This document shows positions 26,291 to 33,324 of a stretch of 64,000 nucleotides of DNA, piece after piece. Within the stretch, counting starts at the first letter, position 1. Each line of letters starts with the position of its first letter. This stretch comes from an uncultured Alistipes sp. (GTDB lineage: Bacteria; Bacteroidota; Bacteroidia; Bacteroidales; Rikenellaceae). The stretch spans positions 47,073-111,072 of the forward strand of contig CANASP010000006.1 in assembly GCA_947364365.1 (NCBI GenBank), in the 5' to 3' direction. The translations under genes were made by a program, and so were the position numbers. Under the pieces are notes generated by a model, which was given only the letters and a program-made list of their open reading frames with translations, ran no database searches and was not told the origin of the DNA.

Positions 26291-27076
26291 ATGAAAACGA
26301 TGAATCGCGAACCCCTGATACTGGTCACCAACGACGACGGATACGCCTCCAAGGGGCTGGCCGCCGCCATCGAGGTGGCCCGCCCCTTCGGCCGCGTGGT
26401 GGTCGTAGCCCCCGAAACCGTCCAGAGCGGCATGAGCCAGGCCATCACCATGAACGCGCCGCTCTTCCTGCGCCGCATCCGCGAGGAGGAGAACCTCACG
26501 GTCTACGCCTTCTCGGGCACGCCGGTCGACTGCGTGAAGATGGCTTTCGACTACCTGCTGCGCGACGAGCGGGTCGATCTGGTCGTCTCGGGCATCAACC
26601 ACGGCTCCAACGCGGCGGTCAACGTCCTCTACTCGGGCACGATGGGCGCGGCGATCGAAGGGAGCTTCTACGGCTGCCCGGCCATCGGCCTCTCGCTCAC
26701 CGACCACGCCGCCGACGCCGACTTCGACGCATCGGTCCTTTGGGGCCGCCGCATCGTCGGCCAGATCCTCGGCGCCGACCTGCCGCGCCCGCTGTGCCTC
26801 AACGTCAACATCCCGGTCGGACGGCCCGAAGCGATCCGCGGCCTGCGCGTCGCGCGCCAGACGCGCGGATTCTGGCGCGAGGAGTTCTACCGCCGCGAGG
26901 ATCCCCGCGGCCGCGAGTATTTCTGGCTCACGGGCGACTTCGTCAACGCCGAGCCCCAGGCCGAGGACACCGACGAATGGCTCCTCGCCCACGGCTACGT
27001 CTCGGTGGTTCCCGTCCAGGTCGACCTGACCGACTACGCCCAGACCCGCCGCCTCGGCGAGCTGCTCCACGAATAA
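26291..27076 (+). CDS. surE: 5'/3'-nucleotidase SurE
   Basis: 261 residues. The metal-binding VTNDDGYASKGL is near residue 13, with PETVQSGMSQAIT, FSGTPVDCVKMAF and VSGINHGSNAAVNVLYSGT following, all SurE signatures. SurE dephosphorylates nucleoside monophosphates. A second in-frame ATG at 26300 is a possible start. A histidine kinase gene follows by 11 bases. Confidence 0.96.
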   Translation: MKTMNREPLILVTNDDGYASKGLAAAIEVARPFGRVVVVAPETVQSGMSQAITMNAPLFLRRIREEENLTVYAFSGTPVDCVKMAFDYLLRDERVDLVVSGINHGSNAAVNVLYSGTMGAAIEGSFYGCPAIGLSLTDHAADADFDASVLWGRRIVGQILGADLPRPLCLNVNIPVGRPEAIRGLRVARQTRGFWREEFYRREDPRGREYFWLTGDFVNAEPQAEDTDEWLLAHGYVSVVPVQVDLTDYAQTRRLGELLHE

Positions 27077-27087
27077 ACCCCGCGCCC

Positions 27088-28065
27088 ATGCTCATCAAGA
27101 TCCTGCTCATCATCGCCGTCGCCGTACAGATCGTCGCCTCGGTCTACGCCCTGCGGCTCGTGCGCGCCACCAAATACAACTCGGTGTGGATCCTCTTCAT
27201 CGTGGGATTCTCGCTTCTGTCGGTCGAGCGCATCGTCCAGTTCATGGCCGCCAACGGCCAGTACGTGCCGCGCTGGTGGTTCGCCTACCTGGGCATCGTC
27301 ATCTCGGTATGCCTCTCGATCGGCGTCATGTACGCCCACAAGCTCTTCATGTACATCGCGCGGCTCGACCGCCAGCGCCAGATGTGGAACCGGCGCATCC
27401 TCACGGCCGTCCTGCGCACCGAGGAGAAGGCCCGTTCGCGCTTCTCGAAGGAGCTTCACGACGGGCTGGGCCCCCTGCTCTCGTCGGCCAAAATGTCGCT
27501 CACGGCCCTCGCCCGCGAGGAGCGCTCGCCCGAGCAGCGCGAGATTCTGGAGAACACCACCTACGTCATCAACGAGGCGATCCGCTCGCTGCGCGAAATA
27601 TCGAACAACCTCTCGCCCCACGTGCTCAACGACTTCGGTCTGGCGCGCGGCGTGCAGAACTTCATCGACAAGAGCGTCGCCATCCACGACGTGAAGATCC
27701 GCTTCACGACCAACCTGCGCACCGAGCGGTTCGACACCGACATCGAGGTGATCCTCTACCGCGTCATCTGCGAGCTGATCAACAATTCGCTCAAACATGC
27801 CGCCTGCTCGGCCATCCATCTCTCGCTGGCCCAGAACGGAGCGGAGCTGTCGCTCGACTACACCGACGACGGCCGCGGGTTCAAACCCCAGGCGATGATG
27901 GACTGCGGCATGGGGCTGTCGAACATCGCCTCGCGCATCAATTCGCTGGGCGGCACCGTCGAGATCACCTCCGAGAAGGGCAAGGGGATGCAGGCGGCGA
28001 TCCGCATCTGCACGCAGCAGCAGGATCCGCGGCCGCAGCCGCGACGCCGCAAACACAGAAAATAG
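27088..28065 (+). CDS. Membrane sensor histidine kinase, NarL/DegS type
   Basis: 325 residues from the ATG at 27088. Three N-terminal hydrophobic helices (about 2-25, 32-53 and 63-90) precede a HisKA_3 domain with the phospho-acceptor His124 in SKELHDGLGPLLSSAKM. The ATPase domain shows LINNSLKHA (N box), DDGRGF (G1) and GMGLSNIASRINSLGG (G2). There is no sizeable sensor domain, so sensing is likely within the membrane. Its response regulator follows by 4 bases. Confidence 0.93.
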   Translation: MLIKILLIIAVAVQIVASVYALRLVRATKYNSVWILFIVGFSLLSVERIVQFMAANGQYVPRWWFAYLGIVISVCLSIGVMYAHKLFMYIARLDRQRQMWNRRILTAVLRTEEKARSRFSKELHDGLGPLLSSAKMSLTALAREERSPEQREILENTTYVINEAIRSLREISNNLSPHVLNDFGLARGVQNFIDKSVAIHDVKIRFTTNLRTERFDTDIEVILYRVICELINNSLKHAACSAIHLSLAQNGAELSLDYTDDGRGFKPQAMMDCGMGLSNIASRINSLGGTVEITSEKGKGMQAAIRICTQQQDPRPQPRRRKHRK

Positions 28066-28069
28066 GCCG

Positions 28070-28711
28070 ATGGAAACACACTACCGCATCGCACTGGTCG
28101 ACGACCACTCGCTTTTCCGCAACGGGCTGCGCGGCCTGCTGGAACACTGCTCCGACTGCCGCGTCGTCGACGAGGCGGGCAGCGGCGAAGAGTTCCTCTC
28201 GCGGCTCTCCGAGTTGGAGGCCGACATCGTCTTCATGGATTTCGCCATGCCGGGCATCGACGGCGCCACGACCACCGAACGGGCGCTCGCCCGACGTCCC
28301 GAGCTGAAGATCATCACCCTCTCGATGTTCGGCGACGAGAGCTACTACACGCGCATGGTCGAGGCCGGCGCCCGCGGCTTCCTGCTCAAGGATTCCGACA
28401 TCGGCGACGTCGTCGAGGCGATCCGCACCGTGGCGGGCGGCGGCAGCTACTTCAGCCCGGGGCTCCTGACCTCGCTCACCGGCCGCATGCACGCGCGCGC
28501 CGACGCCCCCGACGAGCAGCTCTCGGCGCGCGAGCGCGAGATCCTGGTCGCCGTCTGCCGCGGTCTGTCCAACCAGGAGATCGCCGACGAACTCTTCATC
28601 TCGAAACGCACGGTCGACAAGCACCGCGCCAACATCCTCGAAAAGACCGGCTGCAAGAACACCGCCTCGCTGGTGGTCTACGCCATCCGCAACGGCGTGG
28701 TGGAGATCTGA
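28070..28711 (+). CDS. Response regulator, NarL/LuxR family
   Basis: 213 residues. The receiver domain has the acidic pair at DDHSLF and phospho-acceptor Asp57 in FMDFAMPG. A conserved Lys is in GFLLKDSD. The C-terminal LuxR-type helix-turn-helix shows REREILVAVCRGLSNQEIAD then ISKRTVDKHRANILEKTG. It is paired with the kinase just upstream. Targets are unknown. Confidence 0.94.
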   Translation: METHYRIALVDDHSLFRNGLRGLLEHCSDCRVVDEAGSGEEFLSRLSELEADIVFMDFAMPGIDGATTTERALARRPELKIITLSMFGDESYYTRMVEAGARGFLLKDSDIGDVVEAIRTVAGGGSYFSPGLLTSLTGRMHARADAPDEQLSAREREILVAVCRGLSNQEIADELFISKRTVDKHRANILEKTGCKNTASLVVYAIRNGVVEI

Positions 28712-28714
28712 TGC

Positions 28715-28742
28715 GCTCTTCCGCGCCTCGTTGCGGAAGAGC
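28715..28742 (+). terminator. Hairpin after the response regulator
   Basis: A perfect 10-bp stem GCTCTTCCGC/GCGGAAGAGC with an 8-base loop starts 4 bases after the stop. There is no U-tract, so termination efficiency is uncertain. Confidence 0.5.
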
Positions 28743-28828
28743 AGACCGGGCGACAGCCGGAGAAGGCTGCGGAGGCGGTTTTTCGAGCGGCAGCACGTGG
28801 GGCGACCGGTCCCGTACCGGGCCGCCAC

Positions 28829-29010
28829 CGTCCGGCTGCGAAGGCCCGCAATTTCGTCGCCGCCCTTCGCAGGCTGCAACCCGAAATGCGTTTCACAAAA
28901 TGGCGGCTCCTTTCGGAGCCGGCAGCCCGCAGCCACCCGGCGCGGAGGGCTGCTCTTCTCGCGCAGGCTCGAAAGCCGCCTCCGCTGGCTGCGAACTGCT
29001 TTCCAGATCC
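28829..29010 (-). repeat. Dispersed intergenic repeat, copy B (inverted)
   Basis: Read on the minus strand it starts GCAGTTCGCAGCCAGCGG and passes through GAGCAGCCCTCCGCGCCGGG. It then reaches the core GCAGCCTGCGAAGG, CGGGCCTTCGCAG. It joins blocks found separately in copies A/D (core) and C/E (upstream block). It fills most of the 320-bp gap between the response regulator and cls; nothing else is seen there. Confidence 0.75.
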
Positions 29011-29032
29011 TGCGGGCCTCAGACGCCGGCCG

Positions 29033-30448
29033 CTACAACAGCGGCGAAAAAATACGCATGACCGACTCGGCGAAACGCAGGTAGCGTTTCCGGCGGAACC
29101 ACTCCCCGGGCGAAAGCACGCGGCAAAGCGCCGCATCGCGCTCGAAGAGCGCTGCCATGCGCGCGGCGAACGCCGCATCGTAGACGAACGCGTTGATCTC
29201 GAAATTGTGCTCGAAACTGCGGAAATCCATGTTGGCCGAGCCGATGATCGACAGGTCGTCGTCCACCACGAGCAGCTTCGAATGGAGGAACCCCGCACCG
29301 AAAAAGAGAATCTTCACCCCGGCCTTCATCATATCGTCGAGATAGGAGTGCGACGCCAGGTCGACCACCCGCGAATCCGACCGCTCGGGCAGCATCAGCC
29401 GCACGTCGATCCCCGCCAGCGCCGCCGACTGCAACGCCGTGTTGAGCACCTCCGACGGGAGGTAATAGGGGGTCTGGATCCATATCCGGCGGCGGGCCCG
29501 CGCCAGCGCGAAGCTCTCGGCCTGCTGCAACGCGCGCCACTTGCCGAAGGGTCCGCCCGCCACCAGTTGCAGCAGGTTGTCGCCCAGCGGCTCGACCGGC
29601 GGATAGTAGGACGCACCGCCCACGCGGCACCGCGTCGTCGCCGACCAGTCGCTCAGAAACGCCGCCTGCAACCCCGCCACGGCACCCCCTTCGACCCGGA
29701 AATGGATGTCGCGCCAAATACCCCACGCCACCCCCTCGACATAACGGTCGGCGACGTTCATGCCGCCGAAGAAGGCCACGCGGCCGTCGATGACGACGAT
29801 CTTGCGGTGGTTGCGGTAGTTGACCTTGCTCGTGAAGCGGGGAAACTGCACGTGGAGGAAGGCGCGGCACTCGATCCCTTCGCGACGCATCGCATCGAAG
29901 AAGCCGCGCCGCGTCGACACCGACCCCACGTCGTCGTACAACACGCGCACCTCGACCCCTTCGCGCGCCCGGGCGATCAGGGCGTCGCTGAGGCGGCGGC
30001 CCGTCGCGTCGTCGGCGAGGATGTAGTACTGCACGTGGATGTGGTGGCGCGCCCGCGCGATCTCGCCGAGCAGCGCCTCCATCTTGGCCGCTCCGTCGGT
30101 ATAGGGTTCGATCCGGCTGCCGCGCAGCGGCACTGCGCGGATCGTCGCCATGAGCAGTTCGGCCAGCGGACGGTAGTGCTCGGGCAGCCCGGGCAACCCC
30201 GTCTGCCCGATCGCCCCGATCTGCTGGGTGATGCGCCGGCGCGTGCGCCGCGGGATGATGTGCCGCTTGGCGAGGTTCTGCCCGAAGAAGAAATAGAAAA
30301 ACAGCCCCACGACGGGCGCGAAGACCAGCACGATGATCCACGGCACCGTCTTGAGCGGATTGCGGTTGTCGGCGATGATCACCGCGATGATGCCGAGGAT
30401 CGTCAGGGAGTAGAGCCCGACGAGCAGGTATGTCAGCAGCTGCGACAA
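29033..30448 (-). CDS. cls: Cardiolipin synthase (phospholipase D family)
   Basis: 471 residues. Two N-terminal hydrophobic helices (about 5-27 and 35-57) are followed by HKD motif 1 (NHRKIVVIDGRVAFFGGMN, near 213-231) and motif 2 (HSKLLVVDDDLSIIGSANMD, near 393). This is the bacterial ClsA-type architecture, which joins two phosphatidylglycerol molecules at the inner membrane. It follows the DUF4837 gene by 9 bases and is probably co-transcribed with it. Confidence 0.93.
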   Translation of the reverse strand: MSQLLTYLLVGLYSLTILGIIAVIIADNRNPLKTVPWIIVLVFAPVVGLFFYFFFGQNLAKRHIIPRRTRRRITQQIGAIGQTGLPGLPEHYRPLAELLMATIRAVPLRGSRIEPYTDGAAKMEALLGEIARARHHIHVQYYILADDATGRRLSDALIARAREGVEVRVLYDDVGSVSTRRGFFDAMRREGIECRAFLHVQFPRFTSKVNYRNHRKIVVIDGRVAFFGGMNVADRYVEGVAWGIWRDIHFRVEGGAVAGLQAAFLSDWSATTRCRVGGASYYPPVEPLGDNLLQLVAGGPFGKWRALQQAESFALARARRRIWIQTPYYLPSEVLNTALQSAALAGIDVRLMLPERSDSRVVDLASHSYLDDMMKAGVKILFFGAGFLHSKLLVVDDDLSIIGSANMDFRSFEHNFEINAFVYDAAFAARMAALFERDAALCRVLSPGEWFRRKRYLRFAESVMRIFSPLL

Positions 30449-30457
30449 GGGCGGCGG

Positions 30458-31471
30458 TTACTTTTCTGCCGCGGGGAAGTCGATGCCGTAGAGCAGGTGC
30501 TCGATGCCGCGCACGAAGTTGCGCTTGCGGGGTTTGTTCAGATCGGGCGCATAGACATAGCCGTCGAAGGTGAATACCCGTCCCGTAGCGGTATCCACGG
30601 TCGTGTAGCTCACGTAAGGACCGCCCATGAAGTCGCCCTCGACATCCCAGAATCCGCGCATCTCGCACCACAGGCGCCCTTCGAGGCGGAACATGCGGTA
30701 GTCGGGCTCGAAAGCGGTCGAGGTGGTCATGTACGACCCGTCGGTCGGGCCGGGTATGCGGGCCATGAAACGGTTACGCGCGGCCACGAGCGCCTCGGGA
30801 GCGAGCGACTGCGGCCCCTCGTAGGGATAGGAGTAGACGGCGAAGCCCTGGCTCGCGGTGGGGTATTCGAAGCGGGCCCACACGAAATCGGGCTCGTTGG
30901 CCGCCAGCACATACCCCTTCGGCACGGCCATCTCCACGCCGAACCGCTCGGCGATCACCGCCGAGACCTTCGCCTCGCCGAACGTACGGTTGAACTCCAC
31001 CGCGCGGTCGCGCTCGGCGCTCTCGAAGACCTGCAACAGCTCGTCGCCGTGCTCGCCCACATAGGCGGCCAGCGCCGCGTTGCTCGGCCCCTGCAACGTC
31101 ACCACCAGCTGCGGACGCGCCGTCACGTCGTACTGCACGGCCGCGGCGGCCTCCGCCAGCTCGCCGTCGACCAGCGTCTTGAGGATGTTGCGGTGGTTGA
31201 CCACCAGCTTGGTGAATCCGCGCGGCGTCACGCGCTGGATATCGAAACGGGGCTCGGTCTGGTTCAGATAGGGCACCGGCGCGGCGAAGACGGCGCGCAG
31301 CGAATCGCCCAGCGGGCCGGTCCACCCCTCCTGACCGCACACCACGATCAGTTCATAGGGTTTGCCCTGCGCGGTCTGCGCCGAGGTGGTGAGCGAACGG
31401 AAGGCGTCGCAGCCGACCGCCGAGAGGGCCAGCACGACAAGCAGGGAGATACGAAGGAGCGGATGTTTCAT
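30458..31471 (-). CDS. DUF4837-family lipoprotein
   Basis: 337 residues from the ATG at 31471, which begins a lipoprotein signal peptide with lipobox AVGC (Cys21). The longer frame to 31657 runs through a repeat array and is rejected. ELIVVCGQEGWTGPLGDSLR near the start and DGSYMTTSTAFEPDYRMF are typical of the Bacteroidetes DUF4837 family. The function is unknown. It is transcribed from a promoter inside the first of three tandem promoter-bearing repeats. Confidence 0.85.
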   Translation of the reverse strand: MKHPLLRISLLVVLALSAVGCDAFRSLTTSAQTAQGKPYELIVVCGQEGWTGPLGDSLRAVFAAPVPYLNQTEPRFDIQRVTPRGFTKLVVNHRNILKTLVDGELAEAAAAVQYDVTARPQLVVTLQGPSNAALAAYVGEHGDELLQVFESAERDRAVEFNRTFGEAKVSAVIAERFGVEMAVPKGYVLAANEPDFVWARFEYPTASQGFAVYSYPYEGPQSLAPEALVAARNRFMARIPGPTDGSYMTTSTAFEPDYRMFRLEGRLWCEMRGFWDVEGDFMGGPYVSYTTVDTATGRVFTFDGYVYAPDLNKPRKRNFVRGIEHLLYGIDFPAAEK

Positions 31472-31495
31472 GGTCTGAAGGTTTTGTACGTTTGA

Positions 31496-31527
31496 CAAAG
31501 ATACGGATAAGTGAGGGCAAACGCAAA
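31496..31527 (-). promoter_or_regulatory. Promoter of the DUF4837 gene
   Basis: TATCTTTG (31496-31503) and TTTG (31524-31527) are separated by exactly 20 bases on the minus strand, 24 bases ahead of the ATG. It lies within repeat copy 1. Confidence 0.8.
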
Positions 31528-31579
31528 CCTGTTTGCAGTTTGCCGAACGGGAGTATCTAAGACGAGGCGCAGCCGAAGT

Positions 31580-31611
31580 CAAAGATACGGATAAGCCGAG
31601 AGGAAAGCAAA
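31580..31611 (-). promoter_or_regulatory. Second consensus promoter within repeat copy 2
   Basis: TATCTTTG (31580-31587) and TTTG (31608-31611) again have a 20-base spacer. It is directed at the DUF4837 gene, about 110 bases upstream of its ATG. Confidence 0.6.
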
Positions 31612-31767
31612 ACTTGTTTTGACTTTCCCGAGGCCGGAGTATCTTCGATGAAATCAAGGATACGGATCAGCGAGGGCGCAAGCAAGCGCGCCTGCATTTT
31701 GCCGGACGAGGGTGCCTTCGGCTCGGCCAAATATAACGATTTTTTTCGTAATCAGTCGAAAATTCAC

Positions 31768-31775
31768 TAATTTTG
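31768..31775 (+). promoter_or_regulatory. Promoter -7 element at the polysaccharide deacetylase gene
   Basis: TAATTTTG ends only 9 bases before the ATG at 31785. The transcript would have almost no 5' leader. Confidence 0.55.
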
Positions 31776-31784
31776 CCTTCGGCT

Positions 31785-32393
31785 ATGCGACTCAAACCGC
31801 CGAAAATAATCCGACGCCTGATGCCGGATCTGATCTGGGAGATCGACGACGACGAAGGGGTGTTCCTCACCTTCGACGACGGACCCACGCCGGGCGTCAC
31901 GGAGTGGATCCTCTCCACGCTCGACAAGTACGATGCCAAAGCCACCTTCTTCGTGCTGGGAAAGAACGTCGAGATGTACCCCGACCTCTTCCGCCGCATC
32001 GTCGACGCCGGCCACCGCGTGGGCAACCACACCTACTCCCACCAGAAGGGGTGGGGCATGAGCCTCGAACGCTACACCGAGGACGTCGACTTCGCCAACG
32101 ACCTGATCCGCAGCGACCTGTTCCGCCCGCCCTACGCCCGCATCACCCCGGCGCAGGCGCGGTTGCTGGGCCAGCGCTACAGGCTGGTGATGTGGGACAT
32201 CATCTCGCGCGACTACAACCGGAGGCTCTCGCCGCGCACCTGCCTGAAAAACGTCACGCGCCACCTCGCCCCGGGGGCCATCGTCGTCTTCCACGACAGC
32301 GAGAAGGCCTTCCGCAACATGCGCTACGCCCTGCCGCGCACACTCGAACGCATCCGCCAGCTGGGGCTCCGCTGCAAGGCGATCGAGTTGTGA
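31785..32393 (+). CDS. Polysaccharide deacetylase (CE4 / NodB family)
   Basis: 202 residues from the ATG at 31785. An in-frame TTG at 31773 lies inside the promoter and is rejected. NodB motif 1 is LTFDDGPTPG (catalytic and metal Asp) and motif 2 is HTYSH (metal His). RPPYARITPAQ and AIVVFHDSEKA match later motifs. No signal peptide is visible, so the protein may be cytoplasmic or membrane-associated. Substrate could be peptidoglycan or another N-acetylated glycan. efp follows from its own promoter. Confidence 0.9.
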   Translation: MRLKPPKIIRRLMPDLIWEIDDDEGVFLTFDDGPTPGVTEWILSTLDKYDAKATFFVLGKNVEMYPDLFRRIVDAGHRVGNHTYSHQKGWGMSLERYTEDVDFANDLIRSDLFRPPYARITPAQARLLGQRYRLVMWDIISRDYNRRLSPRTCLKNVTRHLAPGAIVVFHDSEKAFRNMRYALPRTLERIRQLGLRCKAIEL

Positions 32394-32401
32394 GCGACGC
32401 T

Positions 32402-32433
32402 GTTGCATTTTCGGAGGATATTTCGTAAATTTG
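32402..32433 (+). promoter_or_regulatory. Promoter of efp
   Basis: GTTG (32402-32405), a 20-base spacer and TAAATTTG (32426-32433) fit the Bacteroidetes consensus. The efp ATG is 40 bases downstream. Confidence 0.8.
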
Positions 32434-32473
32434 CCGCGCAAAGGACAACAATAACAATCAAATACCGCTTCTT

Positions 32474-33046
32474 ATGACTATTACAGCCGCCGACATCAAG
32501 ATCGGCATGTGCATCGAAATGGACGGCAAGACCTTCCTGGTTGTCGACTTCCAGCACTGCAAGCCCGGCAAGGGCCCCGCATTCGTCCGCTCGAAACTCA
32601 AGAACCTCGAAAACGGCCGCGTGCTGGAGAACACCTTCTCGTCCGTCGGCCAGAAGATCGAGCAGGTCCGCGTCGAGCGCCGCCCCTACCAGTTCACCTA
32701 CGAGGACGACCTGGGCGCCCACTTCATGCACACCGAGACCTTCGAGGAGATCAACATCGAGAAGAGCCTGATCAACAACTACGACCTGATGGCCGACGGC
32801 CAGATCGTCGAGGTGATGTTCCACACCGACAAGGAGCAGGTCCTCTCGGCCGAGCTGCCGCCGATCGTCGACATGGAGGTGACCTACACCGAGCCGGGCA
32901 TCAAGGGCGACACCGCCTCGACCAACTCGCTCAAGCCCGCGACGGTCAACACCGGCGCCACGGTCCGCGTCCCCCTGTTCATCAACACGGGCGACAAGAT
33001 CCGCGTCGACACCCGCACGCGCGAGTACTACGAGCGCATCAAGTAG
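32474..33046 (+). CDS. efp: Elongation factor P
   Basis: 190 residues with the three-barrel EF-P organisation. It starts MTITAADIKIGMCIEMDGK. The tip loop reads KPGKGPAFVRSKLKNL with the modifiable Lys33. The C-terminal domain has ATVNTGATVRVPLFINTGD and IRVDTRTREYYERIK. EF-P relieves ribosome stalling at polyproline. It is monocistronic with its own promoter and terminator. Confidence 0.97.
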   Translation: MTITAADIKIGMCIEMDGKTFLVVDFQHCKPGKGPAFVRSKLKNLENGRVLENTFSSVGQKIEQVRVERRPYQFTYEDDLGAHFMHTETFEEINIEKSLINNYDLMADGQIVEVMFHTDKEQVLSAELPPIVDMEVTYTEPGIKGDTASTNSLKPATVNTGATVRVPLFINTGDKIRVDTRTREYYERIK

Positions 33047-33068
33047 CGGCACGCCGCAACGCATACAC

Positions 33069-33110
33069 GCCGAGGGCGGAAGTCTTGCAGACTTCCGCCC
33101 TCGGCATTTT
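33069..33110 (+). terminator. Terminator of efp
   Basis: A perfect 17-bp stem with a 3-base loop (left arm GCCGAGGGCGGAAGTCT) is followed by ATTTTT. It lies 22 bases after the efp stop. Confidence 0.92.
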
Positions 33111-33200
33111 TCGGGGTCGACCGCTCGCGCCTCCAGACAGCGCCGGCCCCGCCTTTTTCGCCCCGCGGGGAATTTTCCCGCCACACCGGGTTCCGGACAT

Positions 33201-33303
33201 GCAGTCCGCAGCCAGCGGAGTGGCGCGACGGAGGCGACACCCAACCGAGCAGCCCTCCGCCCGCCGTGGCTGCGGGCCGCCAGCTCCTGAAGGAGCCGCA
33301 ATT
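33201..33303 (+). repeat. Dispersed intergenic repeat, copy C
   Basis: It contains GCAGTCCGCAGCCAGCGGAG, GAGCAGCCCTCCGC, GTGGCTGCGGGC and GGAGCCGCAATTT, in the same order as the first half of copy B. The GCAGCCTGCGAAGG core is missing. It lies between the efp terminator and the relA stop. Confidence 0.7.
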
Positions 33304-33324
33304 TACCGGAAGAAAGGCCCCTGC

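Larger units (their letters stand above)
31496..31730. repeat. Three tandem palindromic, promoter-bearing repeats
   Basis: Units start CAAAGATACGGATAAG at 31496 and 31580, and a diverged CAAGGATACGGATCAG at 31655. The best copy (31580-31646) has end arms AAGATAC and GTATCTT and a central palindrome. On the minus strand copies 1 and 2 each read TTTG, 20 bases, TATCTTTG; copy 3 reads CTTG, 20 bases, TATCCTTG. This accounts for most of the 313-bp gap. Confidence 0.85.

Noticed and set aside
31712-32428. 238-codon plus-strand frame overlapping the polysaccharide deacetylase
   Set aside because: It is a shifted frame of the deacetylase gene, rich in Arg and Pro, without motifs; the NodB motifs lie in the other frame.
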